Below, one piece after another: positions 35,320 through 45,077 of a DNA stretch of 64,000 nt. Location: the NCBI GenBank assembly GCA_016294165.1, contig JAEDCM010000002.1, forward strand, positions 32,844-96,843, read 5' to 3'. The notes under the pieces are model-generated. The model saw only the letters and a list, made by a program, of their open reading frames with translations. It was not told the DNA's origin and ran no database searches. A program made the translations under genes and the position numbers. The first letter of the stretch is position 1. The number at the start of each line of letters is the position of its first letter. The stretch comes from Anaeroplasmataceae bacterium. GTDB lineage: Bacteria > Bacillota_I > Bacilli_A > Acholeplasmatales > JAEDCM01.

Positions 35320-36213
35320 ATGGTTGACCAAAAAAAGGTTGAACAATATTTTGATGTTTTAAATGAAGCATGTGTATATTTGTTTGAAAATTGTAAATAT
35401 GATTATATGACTTCTTTATTGGCTATAACTGATAGCATCTTTAATGGAGATATCACCTTTGATTTAGATAACAATTTGGTGGATGGATTTGTTCATATTA
35501 TGAAGAAATTAGATCAAGGGTATAATCAAGAAGAGGTTAGGAAGGCGTTACAGTTTTTAATTTTAAATGCTTTAAAGGAAACGAAAAATATTAATACAAT
35601 TACTCCAGATACAATCGCTTTTATTTTTAATTATTTTGTGGACAAGATTTTTAAGGATAAAGAGATTACAATCTTAGATCCACTTGTTGGTAGTGCTAAT
35701 CTATTAGCTGCTATCGGAAATAATCACCAAAATTGTCAATTATATGGAATTGATGATGATGAATTGATGATAAAACTGGCAAGTATGATGAGTAATATGG
35801 TTAATCTAGATATGACATTTTATAATCAGGATACCTTTATGGTTAGAGTTTCTAATGTTGACTTGATTGTTAGTGATGTAATAAATGATGTAGATTTTAC
35901 TTATAAGTTTATAAATCATTACAAAAATGTTTTAAAAGACAATGGTTATATGATTTTATTAATTAATAATGAATTTTTTAACACAGATTCAGAATTAAAG
36001 AATGAAATCAATCAAGAAATGTCAATGCTTGGTCTTATTGAATTACCAAACGAATTCTTTGTTGGAACAAAAAAAAGTATCGTTTTGATGAAGAAAACAT
36101 CAAAAAGAGTTAAGGAGTTTTTATTAGCGACTATGCCTAGTGTTAAGGATATGGGAGCTTTAAATGATTTTTTATCGCAAATAGAACAATGGTTTAAAAA
36201 GGAGAGTATTTAG
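35320..36213 (+). CDS. ytxK: YtxK-like SAM-dependent methyltransferase-fold protein
   Basis: This 297-residue protein has a helical N-terminal part (about 1-110) and a class I methyltransferase fold resembling N6-adenine DNA methylases (ITILDPLVGSANLLAAIG, LYGIDDDELMIKLA). The catalytic NPPY-type motif is replaced by SDVINDVD, so DNA methylation is doubtful. It is immediately upstream of ackA, the same neighbour as ytxK in Bacillus subtilis. The role is unknown. Confidence 0.82.
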   Translation: MVDQKKVEQYFDVLNEACVYLFENCKYDYMTSLLAITDSIFNGDITFDLDNNLVDGFVHIMKKLDQGYNQEEVRKALQFLILNALKETKNINTITPDTIAFIFNYFVDKIFKDKEITILDPLVGSANLLAAIGNNHQNCQLYGIDDDELMIKLASMMSNMVNLDMTFYNQDTFMVRVSNVDLIVSDVINDVDFTYKFINHYKNVLKDNGYMILLINNEFFNTDSELKNEINQEMSMLGLIELPNEFFVGTKKSIVLMKKTSKRVKEFLLATMPSVKDMGALNDFLSQIEQWFKKESI

Positions 36214-36214
36214 T

Positions 36215-37411
36215 ATGTTAAAAATCATGGCAGTAAACGCAGGTAGTTCTTCTGTAAAGTTTCAATTATTAGAAATGCCTGAGGAAGCAGTAATTGCTTC
36301 AGGAGTTGTAGAAAGAATTGGTATTAATGATTCTATTTACACAATTAAATACAATGGACAAAAAAAGGAAATCATTACTGATATCAAAACTCATGCAGAT
36401 GCAGTTGAAATGATTTTAAATGACTTAATTGAATTAAAGATTTTAAATTCTTTAGATGAAATTAAAGGTGTTGGAAATCGTGTTGTACAAGGTGGAGAAT
36501 TCTTTAAGAGTTCTGTATTGTTAAATGAAGAATATATTGAAAAGATTTCTGAATTAGGTAAATTAGCTCCATTACACAACCCAGCAAATGTTGTTGGTAT
36601 GAGAGCTTTCCAAAAGGCATTACCTGGTGTTCCTCAAGTTGCAGTATTTGATACTACATTCCATCAAACAATGGCTAAAGAAGTATATTTATATGCCCTA
36701 CCTTATGAATGGTATGAAAAATATGGTGTAAGAAAATATGGTGCTCATGGAACAAGTCATCGTTATGTATCAGAAAGAATGGCTCATTTAATTGGTAAAG
36801 ATATCAATGATTCAAAAATCATTGTATTACATATTGGAAATGGGGCATCAATTTCTGCAGTTAAAAATGGTAAATGTGTTGATACATCAATGGGTCTAAC
36901 ACCACTTGGAGGAATTCCAATGGGAACACGTTGTGGAGATATCGATCCAGCTATCTTAGAATTTATGGTTAACCAAGAAGGATATAATATTAAAGATTTA
37001 ACTAACATTTTAAATAAAAAATCAGGTTACCTTGGTGTTTCTGGTGTTGGTAGTGATGCTCGTGATTTAACTAAAGGTATGAATGAAGGAAATGAAAGAT
37101 GTAAATATGCATTTGACGTACAAGCAAAGCGTATTGTAGATTTCATCGCTCAATATTATGTATATATGGGTGGTTGTGATGCAATTGCATTTACAGCTGG
37201 TGTTGGAGAGAACGTTAAACATTTAAGAAAGAATATAATTGATAGATTAAGTTGCTTAGGTGTTAAATTAGATGAAGAAAGAAATGATACTTTCTCTGAT
37301 GAAAGAAGAATTTCTGCAGATGATTCAAGTATTGAAGTATGGATTTGCCCAACAAACGAAGAGGTTATGATTGCAAGAGATACTGTTGAATTCGCTGGAT
37401 TATTAAAGTAA
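36215..37411 (+). CDS. ackA: Acetate kinase
   Basis: This 398-residue enzyme interconverts acetyl phosphate and acetate with ADP/ATP, the ATP-yielding step of acetate fermentation. Conserved features are NAGSSSVKFQL, VFDTTFHQTM, YGAHGTSHRYV, LHIGNGASISAV, TPLGGIPMGTRCGDIDPAI and FTAGVGENV. It starts one base after the ytxK stop. No pta is adjacent. Confidence 0.98.
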   Translation: MLKIMAVNAGSSSVKFQLLEMPEEAVIASGVVERIGINDSIYTIKYNGQKKEIITDIKTHADAVEMILNDLIELKILNSLDEIKGVGNRVVQGGEFFKSSVLLNEEYIEKISELGKLAPLHNPANVVGMRAFQKALPGVPQVAVFDTTFHQTMAKEVYLYALPYEWYEKYGVRKYGAHGTSHRYVSERMAHLIGKDINDSKIIVLHIGNGASISAVKNGKCVDTSMGLTPLGGIPMGTRCGDIDPAILEFMVNQEGYNIKDLTNILNKKSGYLGVSGVGSDARDLTKGMNEGNERCKYAFDVQAKRIVDFIAQYYVYMGGCDAIAFTAGVGENVKHLRKNIIDRLSCLGVKLDEERNDTFSDERRISADDSSIEVWICPTNEEVMIARDTVEFAGLLK

Positions 37412-37418
37412 GATAAAG

Positions 37419-37439
37419 AAGGGGCGTGCCCCTTTTTTT
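37419..37439 (+). terminator. Intrinsic terminator of ackA
   Basis: The stem AAGGGG/CCCCTT with a CGTG loop is followed by seven T. Confidence 0.88.
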
Positions 37440-37471
37440 GACAACTATTTTAACTGAAAGGAGTGTATGAT

Positions 37472-39637
37472 ATGAAGGAATATCTTAAAAGAAAAGGAAG
37501 TATACTTGGTATTTATGTTTTATGCTTTTGCGTTTTAGAAATATCCGTTTTTATGATGAATTTTGGAGCTTTACCTGAGTATATTTTATTTGATATTTCA
37601 TATTTGTTATTAGTATGCTCAATTCTTTTACTTGGTGGAGTTAAAACGCAGATTGGAATATCAATTTTCCTCCTTTTTATCCAGGTTTTAGTTTGTTTTG
37701 TCAATGCCAATATGATTAAGGTTACGGGTGAAATATGGAGCTGGGATATGCTAAGCCTTTTATCAGAAGCTGCGGAAGTTTTAGGAAGAAACTTTATTGT
37801 TAATTACACATGCTTGATTTTGTTTATAGCAATTAGTGGATTAGGTGTGTATGCTATGATAATGGTATATTTAAGGTCTAAAAATAAAAATCATAAGGTT
37901 GAAACTAATCAAATAGTAACGATTAAGACATCAGTATTGTTATCATTTTTCTTAATTAGTTTATTATGTAATGCTGTTTCTAAGAATGCTTTAAATGTTT
38001 ATTCAAAAACTTTAAATACGGGAAATGATTTATATTTATATGAAACTTTATATATTAAACAAGAGGCTTATCGTAAATTTGGAACTTTAGGTTATTATGT
38101 ATTAGATGCTCAAAAGACTTTCTTTAATAATTCAACTAAATCAAAGGAAGCAACAGTAAAGAAAATTGATGATTATTTTGCTAAAGCGACTGATGAGGTT
38201 AATTTTATAACGGGAACATCAGAAGGTAATAATGTTATATTAATTTTATATGAAACTGGTGAGTGGGTAGGAATAAATAAGGATGTAACACCTAACTTAT
38301 ATAGCTTACTTACAGGGGTTAATGACAAATATGGAAATGAATTAAAAGGAGGAATTCTATTTGATAATTACTATGCAAAGAGTCAAACTAATATCAGTGA
38401 AGCTCAAATGTTATTTGGAAGTTATCCATTAAAGGGAATTCTAAATTTTGATTATGAAAAAAATGCCTATCCATTTACATTGCCAAATATGTTTAAAACA
38501 GCTTATCCTGAATCAACAGCTGTATCATATCATAACAACTATGGGAATTATTATGATCGTGAAAATTCACATTTGCATTACGGATTTGATAAACATGTAT
38601 CCGCATCAGAAATGAATTTAAGTGAAGGTAATTCAACATGGATTAATATGGATAGTGAAATGTTTGAATCTTGTTTAATAAATGGTGGAAAATATACAGG
38701 CTGTGAAGCAATTGTGCCTGAAAACACAGAAGAACCATTTTTACGCTATCTAGCAACATTTTCTACTCATGGTCCTTTTGATGAAAGAAGCGAGTATTAT
38801 GGTAAAGGATATTATGCTTTTATTGATAAATATCTAGAGGATAACAATTATACAACAACTACTCTTCATGGTGATGAAATTGATTTTACTGGTGTTAAGT
38901 ATGAAAGTGAAAATAGCATGGAAAATGCAAAAACATATGCTGAATATTTAAGAACATATTTAGCTGCTACTCATGATTTTGATCGTGGAATTGGTTTGTT
39001 AATTGATGAATTAAGAGATAGAGATTTGTTAGAAGATACAACAATTATGATTGCGGCTGATCACTATGCTTATTATCATTGGCTATCATGTTTTACAAAG
39101 GGATATCCTGAAGGTGATATGGAAATATCGGATGTTTATAACGTTCCAGCATTTATTTTTGATACAAAGCTTTATAGTAAGTTAAATAGTTATGAAAATG
39201 GTAAATTACCAAATGGATATAATGTTTACAATAAAGAATATATGGGAGATAGCATATTGACCTATGATAAATTTGTTACTAATATTGACATTACACCAAC
39301 TTTATTAAATATATTAGGCATAGATTACAATGAAAGACATTATAGTGGATATAGCGCTTTTAGTGAAAATGAGTCAATGATAATTTCTCGTTGGGGTGGA
39401 TATTTTAACAATTTGTTCTATTCCAATGATGGTATAACCGTTCTTGGACTTCCAGAGCAATATTATGAATATGAAGAGATGGAAGAATTAGTTGAACTTG
39501 AAGGTATGACAATTTCTGAGTATCAAAAAATAAAAGAGCAGGTTGATATATTTAGAGTTAGAGCTAGTGATTTCTTAATTAGAATTGATATGATTAACAA
39601 TGTTTATAGGACTGATTATTTTAAAAAGGATGAGTAG
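37472..39637 (+). CDS. LTA synthase-like membrane sulfatase (phosphoglycerol transferase family)
   Basis: This product of about 721 residues has five N-terminal membrane helices (within about 1-190) and a large extracellular alkaline phosphatase/sulfatase domain. In that domain VILILYETGEW corresponds to the first metal ligand, and KSQTNISEAQ carries the Thr at the nucleophile position of LtaS. ATFSTHGPF and IAADHYAYYHW match the His and Asp-His metal motifs. Polymerisation of glycerol phosphate into teichoic-acid-type polymers is the family role, though other phosphoglycerol or phosphoethanolamine transfers are possible. The ATG at 37472 has AAAGGAG eight bases upstream. Confidence 0.85.
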   Translation: MKEYLKRKGSILGIYVLCFCVLEISVFMMNFGALPEYILFDISYLLLVCSILLLGGVKTQIGISIFLLFIQVLVCFVNANMIKVTGEIWSWDMLSLLSEAAEVLGRNFIVNYTCLILFIAISGLGVYAMIMVYLRSKNKNHKVETNQIVTIKTSVLLSFFLISLLCNAVSKNALNVYSKTLNTGNDLYLYETLYIKQEAYRKFGTLGYYVLDAQKTFFNNSTKSKEATVKKIDDYFAKATDEVNFITGTSEGNNVILILYETGEWVGINKDVTPNLYSLLTGVNDKYGNELKGGILFDNYYAKSQTNISEAQMLFGSYPLKGILNFDYEKNAYPFTLPNMFKTAYPESTAVSYHNNYGNYYDRENSHLHYGFDKHVSASEMNLSEGNSTWINMDSEMFESCLINGGKYTGCEAIVPENTEEPFLRYLATFSTHGPFDERSEYYGKGYYAFIDKYLEDNNYTTTTLHGDEIDFTGVKYESENSMENAKTYAEYLRTYLAATHDFDRGIGLLIDELRDRDLLEDTTIMIAADHYAYYHWLSCFTKGYPEGDMEISDVYNVPAFIFDTKLYSKLNSYENGKLPNGYNVYNKEYMGDSILTYDKFVTNIDITPTLLNILGIDYNERHYSGYSAFSENESMIISRWGGYFNNLFYSNDGITVLGLPEQYYEYEEMEELVELEGMTISEYQKIKEQVDIFRVRASDFLIRIDMINNVYRTDYFKKDE

Positions 39638-39656
39638 AAAATACTCATCTTTTTTT
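39629..39656 (+). terminator. Intrinsic terminator after the LTA synthase-like gene
   Basis: The perfect 8-bp stem GATGAGTA/TACTCATC overlaps the stop codon and is followed by seven T. Confidence 0.9.
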
Positions 39657-39703
39657 AATGCAATTTCATTTGCTTTTTTGTATATATTTTTGAGGTGTTT
39701 ATT

Positions 39704-41083
39704 ATGAAAAAATATATATTTATTATTTTATTATTGTTTATTTATAAGGCAAAAGCAATCGATGTCATTGTTTTTGAAAAAACGGAAATTGATGTTTTAA
39801 TAAATAGTGATATTAATGATTATTTGCCTAAGGCATTTTGTATAATTAATGGAGAAAAAATTACCGATGGGATTTATTATGAATATGGTTTAGATGGGAC
39901 AAGCATTTCCACCATAAATACATCAAGAGCTGGTAGATATCGTTTGGTTTGTCGTGCTACATATAACGAATTATCATGCAAGGCTGATGTTTATTTTAAT
40001 GTTATTGATAATGAAGCACCGGAGGTTGATATTAGTGATTTAACTTTTGCGATTGGCAGTAGTTTTGATTTAAATGATTATATAAAGATTAATGATGATG
40101 AAACATTAAAAATAATTGGCAATTATGATAACTGCAGGCTTGGTAGTTACTATATGCAATATGTGATTACTGATAGCTACGGCAATCAGACGATAAAATA
40201 TGGGTATATTCATATTGTGGATGTTATTAGCCCAAATATCATTTGTGATGATTTATATATCAATGTTAATTGTGATTATGACTTGTATGAGGGTTTAATT
40301 GTTAGTGATGATTGTGATAAAGATTTGTATATTGAAATTAGTTATGATGATTTTGATCCGTATTCTTTAGGAGTTTATATATTAACCTACACTGTATATG
40401 ATGATTATGGAAATAATAGTAGTATCGATAGACTGGTTTATGTATCTGATCGAAAGTCTCCTAGTATTGTTTTAGATAGTAATATCATTAATAAATTACC
40501 TTATGAAGAGTATGATTATTATAGTAATATTTTGTATGTTGAGGATAATTATTCTGTTATTGATATTGATGATGTTAGAATAAGCTATGATGAGGTGGAG
40601 GAAGGATCATTTTATGTCATTTATGAGGCATATGATGAATTTGAGAATTATGTGGAGGTTAAGTGTTTAGTTAATAATATTGATGATATACCACCGATTA
40701 TTGAAGGAGAAGGTAAAAAGATATTATTAGGAGATAGTTTTGATCCGTTTATGTATGTCAGTGCTTATGATAATATCGAGGATGATATTACTGAAAGAAT
40801 ATATATTATCGATTCTAATTATAAAAATGCCATTGGCAATTATTATGTAACCTATGAGGTCTATGATTTAAGTGGCAATTATTGTCGAAAAACCCTTTAT
40901 TTTGAGGTTTATAAGGAATCTTATAATATTATTCCAACATTTCCAGATAACGTTATAATTGAAGAGAAAAAGGAGATAAAGCAATATAAAAAGAAAAAAG
41001 ACTATAGCACATATGTTGGATTAGGTATTGTTATAGCATTTATCTCATATAGTGCTATAAAATACTTTAAGAATAAGCATTAA
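39704..41083 (+). CDS. Cell-surface protein with Ig-like (DUF5011-type) repeats and C-terminal anchor
   Basis: This protein of about 459 residues starts with a signal peptide (KKYIFIILLLFIYKAKA) and ends with a membrane helix plus basic tail (VGLGIVIAFISYSAIKYFKNK), so it is anchored by its C-terminus. Between lie roughly four repeats of 75-85 residues. Each ends in a GxY...YxVxDxxGN-type strand (LGSYYMQYVITDSYGNQT, LGVYILTYTVYDDYGNNS, IGNYYVTYEVYDLSGNYC) and begins with a D..PP/P-I motif, as in DUF5011/HYR-like Ig modules. The sequence is extremely Asp/Tyr/Ile-rich. The role is presumably adhesion or envelope structure. Start ATG at 39704 with GAGGTG upstream. Confidence 0.8.
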   Translation: MKKYIFIILLLFIYKAKAIDVIVFEKTEIDVLINSDINDYLPKAFCIINGEKITDGIYYEYGLDGTSISTINTSRAGRYRLVCRATYNELSCKADVYFNVIDNEAPEVDISDLTFAIGSSFDLNDYIKINDDETLKIIGNYDNCRLGSYYMQYVITDSYGNQTIKYGYIHIVDVISPNIICDDLYINVNCDYDLYEGLIVSDDCDKDLYIEISYDDFDPYSLGVYILTYTVYDDYGNNSSIDRLVYVSDRKSPSIVLDSNIINKLPYEEYDYYSNILYVEDNYSVIDIDDVRISYDEVEEGSFYVIYEAYDEFENYVEVKCLVNNIDDIPPIIEGEGKKILLGDSFDPFMYVSAYDNIEDDITERIYIIDSNYKNAIGNYYVTYEVYDLSGNYCRKTLYFEVYKESYNIIPTFPDNVIIEEKKEIKQYKKKKDYSTYVGLGIVIAFISYSAIKYFKNKH

Positions 41084-41135
41084 TTGTATTTTTATTTTAT
41101 TAAAAATGATATAATAAAAAATAGAGGTGATAAGC

Positions 41136-44120
41136 ATGCTAGGATTTTTTTATTCACAAAGTGAATATTCTTTATTAGATAATACGATTTTTCTTGAGGA
41201 TTTAGTAAAGAAATCTAAGGAGTATGGGTATAACTTTGTAGCATTAGCTGATAATAGTATGTATGGAACCTTCAAGTTTTTTAAATTATGTTATGAAAAT
41301 GATATTAAACCTGTTATCGGACTTAAAGCTTTTATCGAATCAGATATTGATTTAAAGACGGAAATTTTATTATACGCGAAAAATAATGAAGGCTATAAGA
41401 ATCTATTAAAGATTTCAACGATTATTAACACTAGTAAGGATGGCTTTATTACCTTTAGTGAGTTAGCACCTTTAAAAAAGAATATCATTGCGATTAGTAG
41501 TGGTGAAAATAACATCATCAATAAATATATTATGCTTGGTCAATATAGTGAAGCGCTTAATCAAGCACGTTTGTATAAAAATTATTTTGAGGATTTCTAT
41601 TTAGGGCTACAGCTTCAAAATATTTCCGGGGAAGAATCTGCTAATTATTTGATGGACATTTCTTCGAAGGAGGGAATTGTTTTATTACCAATAAGTAAGA
41701 CAAGCTATTTAAACAAAGAGGATTATCTTATATATGAGTATCTTAAAAAGATTGATAACAAGAAAGCGCCGATTGGTAATTTTTATTTAAAGAAAAAAGA
41801 GGAATTGATTAAAGAATTCGAAAACTATCCATTTGTTTTTGCTAACCTTGATGAAGTAATAAATAATATTGATGTTCGTATAACTAAGGTCAAAAATTCT
41901 TTTCCAAAGTTTAGTACACCAGATAATATAAGTTCAAATGAGTATTTAAAGAATTTAGCATATCTTGGTCTAAAGAAACGATTGAATAATGATTTTAAAA
42001 AACTATCAATTTATCAAAAAAGGCTTAATTATGAGCTTTCTGTGATAGATAAAATGGGGTTTTCAGATTTCTTTTTAATTGTTTATGATTTTGTGAAATA
42101 TGCTAAAAAGAAGGGTTATAATGTAGGTCCTGGTAGAGGAAGTGCTGCGGGATCTTTGGTTTCTTATTGTGTAGGGATTACCAATGTTGATCCGATTAAG
42201 TATAATTTATTATTCGAAAGATTTTTAAATCCGGAAAGAATTACAATGCCGGATATTGACGTTGATTTTCCTGATGATAAGCGTGAGGATGTCATCAAAT
42301 ATGTTGGAGAAAAATATGGGAATATGCATGTATGCCATATTTCTACATTTGGGAGATATCAGGCTAGAATGAGCATTAGAGATGTTGCGCGTGTTATGGA
42401 AATGCCTAACTATCGAGTAGATGAGGTTTTGAAATATATTGACTCATCACTATCGATTAAAGAAAATTGGAAGAATGAAAGTTTGATTTTATTATCAGGC
42501 GATGAGCAGATTAACAACTTGTTAACAATTGCTTCAAAAATTGAGGGGTTACCAAAGCATACCTCAACACATGCAGCAGGTCTTATTTTAAGTAGTGATC
42601 CTTTAACGGAAAATGTAGCATTGGATAATGGATTAAATGGACTATATCAGTCGCAATTAGAGGCAACGGATTTAGAGGCCTTGGGATTGTTAAAAATTGA
42701 TTTTCTTGGGTTAAAGAATTTAACAATCATTAGAAATGTTTGTGATTTGATTAAAGATATAGATATTAATAAAATACCTTTAGATGATAGTTTGACTTAT
42801 GAATTATTGTCAAATGCACAAACTAATGGTGTGTTTCAATTGGAATCAGAGGGAATTAAAAAGGTTTTATTAAAATTGAAACCATCAAATATTGAAGATG
42901 TAATTGCTGTTTTAGCTTTGTATCGTCCGGGGCCAATGGATCAAATTGATGACTATATTAGGCGAAAAAATGGTGAGAGTTTTCAATATTTACATGATGA
43001 TTTAAAGCCAATTTTAGAGAGTACATATGGTATTATTGTTTATCAAGAGCAAATTATGCAGATTGCTAGTGTGTTTGCTGGATATAGTTTGGGTGAGGCG
43101 GATATTTTAAGAAGAGCAGTAAGCAAAAAGAAGCATGATGTGTTAGAAAATGAGCGTCTACGTTTTGTAAATGGGGCACTTAAAAAGGGCTATAAGGAAT
43201 CAGTTGGTAATTTGATTTACGATTATATTGTTAAATTTGCTAATTATGGATTTAATCGTAATCATAGTGTTCCTTATGCAATCATTAGCTATCAAATGGC
43301 TTATTTGAAGGCTAGATATAAAAAAGAATTCATGTCCGTTTTATTAACGGGAGTTATTGGAAGTCAGAAGCAAACAGAAATTTATATTAATGAATGTTTG
43401 TCAAGTAATATCAAAGTTTATCCGCCAAACATCAATTATAGTACCAACGAATATAAGGTTAATAGAGGAATTCTATTTCCACTTAGTGTGATAAAAAATA
43501 TTGGAATTCAAACATCTAAAAAAATAATTGATGAACGAGAAAATGGTTTATTTACTTCATTTTATGATTTTAAGAGGCGTGTGGATTTGCCTGAATCAAT
43601 TTATGAGATTTTAATATATTCTGGAGCTTTTGACTGCTTTAAAATAACTAAAAAGGAAATGATTGAAAATATCAGTGTTAATCAAAGTGATATTACCAAA
43701 TATATGGATGGTATAATTAAACCAGATTATCAGGAATATCCTTTATTACAATTGATGAGTTTTGAGAAAGAAGCTATTGGTTTTAACCTTAACTATACAA
43801 TTTTGACTATTTATAAGGATTTCATGAGAATAAACAAAATATTGAGTATTGGTGAGGCGGTTAAATTAAAAGCTAATACTAATGCAAGAGTAATAGGAGT
43901 TATTAAAAATATCAAGGAAATTAACACAAAATCTAAGGAACAAATGGCGTTTTTAACGATTTCTGATGGATGTACAGATAATGAATGCGTTTTATTTCCG
44001 AAATTTTATAAAAACTTGAAAAATTTATTATATTATGATATAATATGCGTGTTTGAAATTTCAACTCAAACAAGAGATGGTAAAATTCAATTTGAAATAT
44101 TGAATATTAAAGGAGTATGA
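41136..44120 (+). CDS. dnaE: DNA polymerase III subunit alpha, DnaE type
   Basis: This C-family polymerase of about 994 residues has an N-terminal PHP domain, the palm motif PDIDVDFPDD, YNVGPGRGSAAGSLVSYC, ALYRPGPMDQIDDYI, and a C-terminal OB fold (NARVIGVIKNIKEI). It is shorter than typical DnaE (about 1100). PHP metal-ligand motifs are degraded: FFYSQSEYSLL replaces the usual HLHxHSxYSLL, and ADNSMYG replaces TDHxxxxG. In Bacillota DnaE extends primers beside PolC. It is followed by pfkA and pyk. The ATG at 41136 has AGAGGTG upstream. Confidence 0.96.
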   Translation: MLGFFYSQSEYSLLDNTIFLEDLVKKSKEYGYNFVALADNSMYGTFKFFKLCYENDIKPVIGLKAFIESDIDLKTEILLYAKNNEGYKNLLKISTIINTSKDGFITFSELAPLKKNIIAISSGENNIINKYIMLGQYSEALNQARLYKNYFEDFYLGLQLQNISGEESANYLMDISSKEGIVLLPISKTSYLNKEDYLIYEYLKKIDNKKAPIGNFYLKKKEELIKEFENYPFVFANLDEVINNIDVRITKVKNSFPKFSTPDNISSNEYLKNLAYLGLKKRLNNDFKKLSIYQKRLNYELSVIDKMGFSDFFLIVYDFVKYAKKKGYNVGPGRGSAAGSLVSYCVGITNVDPIKYNLLFERFLNPERITMPDIDVDFPDDKREDVIKYVGEKYGNMHVCHISTFGRYQARMSIRDVARVMEMPNYRVDEVLKYIDSSLSIKENWKNESLILLSGDEQINNLLTIASKIEGLPKHTSTHAAGLILSSDPLTENVALDNGLNGLYQSQLEATDLEALGLLKIDFLGLKNLTIIRNVCDLIKDIDINKIPLDDSLTYELLSNAQTNGVFQLESEGIKKVLLKLKPSNIEDVIAVLALYRPGPMDQIDDYIRRKNGESFQYLHDDLKPILESTYGIIVYQEQIMQIASVFAGYSLGEADILRRAVSKKKHDVLENERLRFVNGALKKGYKESVGNLIYDYIVKFANYGFNRNHSVPYAIISYQMAYLKARYKKEFMSVLLTGVIGSQKQTEIYINECLSSNIKVYPPNINYSTNEYKVNRGILFPLSVIKNIGIQTSKKIIDERENGLFTSFYDFKRRVDLPESIYEILIYSGAFDCFKITKKEMIENISVNQSDITKYMDGIIKPDYQEYPLLQLMSFEKEAIGFNLNYTILTIYKDFMRINKILSIGEAVKLKANTNARVIGVIKNIKEINTKSKEQMAFLTISDGCTDNECVLFPKFYKNLKNLLYYDIICVFEISTQTRDGKIQFEILNIKGV

Positions 44121-44124
44121 TTAG

Positions 44125-45066
44125 ATGCGCATAGCAGTTTTAACTAGTGGTGGAGATGCTCCTGGAATGAATGCAGCTGTCAGAGCTGTTGTAAGATGTG
44201 CAACATTTCATGGCTACGAACCTTACATTGTTTATCAAGGGTATCGTGGATTGATAGAGGGTAAAATTGAGAAAGCTCCAAGATTTAGTGATTGTATTAA
44301 TAGTGGAGGTACATTAATACGTACATCAAGATTACCTGAGTTTAAGGAAATTGAGGTTCGTCAAATTGCCTTAGATAAATTAAGAGAACATGGAATAGAT
44401 GCATTGTTTGTGATTGGTGGAGATGGTTCTTATCAAGGGGCTTTAAAGCTTTCAGAGATGGGAATGCCATGTTTCACAATCCCAGGAACTATTGATAATG
44501 ATATTGCGTCTACAGATTTTACAATTGGTTTTGATACAGCTCTAAATACAATTTTAGATGCTGTGGATAAATTGAGAGATACATCAGGATCTCATCAGAG
44601 ATGTAGCGTAATTGAAGTAATGGGACGCCGTTGTGGTGATTTAGCAATTTTTGCGGGTATTTCTGGTGGTGCGGAAATCGTTATTACTAGAGAAACTGGA
44701 TTTAACAAGCAAGAGGTGTTAGATACTCTTAAGGATGCTCATGAAAAGGGTAAGCAACATGCAATTGTGATTATTACAGAAGGAATTACAGATGTGCATG
44801 CCCTAGCAAAAGAAATTAACGAATATAGTGGCTTTGGTTGTCGAGCTACAGTATTAGGTCATGTTCAAAGAGGTGGATCACCTACTGGAATTGACAGAGT
44901 TTTAGCTAGTTCTTTAGGAACATATGCAGTTGATTTATTTGCAAGTGGTTTAAAGAATAAAGCCGTTGGTTATGTAAATGGACAACTAGTAAATTATGAT
45001 ATCGATGAAGCATTAAAAATGCCTCGTAAGGTATCTGAATTATATAAGATTATGAAAAAATTATAA
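44125..45066 (+). CDS. pfkA: 6-phosphofructokinase
   Basis: This 313-residue ATP-dependent enzyme phosphorylates fructose-6-phosphate, the committed step of glycolysis. Signatures are TSGGDAPGMNAAVRAVVR, VIGGDGSYQGA, PGTIDNDIASTDFTIGFDTA, EVMGRRCGDLA and GHVQRGGSPTGIDR. The Gly-Gly-Asp-Gly-Ser motif indicates ATP use rather than pyrophosphate. It is placed between dnaE and pyk as in related Bacillota. Confidence 0.98.
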   Translation: MRIAVLTSGGDAPGMNAAVRAVVRCATFHGYEPYIVYQGYRGLIEGKIEKAPRFSDCINSGGTLIRTSRLPEFKEIEVRQIALDKLREHGIDALFVIGGDGSYQGALKLSEMGMPCFTIPGTIDNDIASTDFTIGFDTALNTILDAVDKLRDTSGSHQRCSVIEVMGRRCGDLAIFAGISGGAEIVITRETGFNKQEVLDTLKDAHEKGKQHAIVIITEGITDVHALAKEINEYSGFGCRATVLGHVQRGGSPTGIDRVLASSLGTYAVDLFASGLKNKAVGYVNGQLVNYDIDEALKMPRKVSELYKIMKKL

Positions 45067-45077
45067 GGAGAAAAGAA

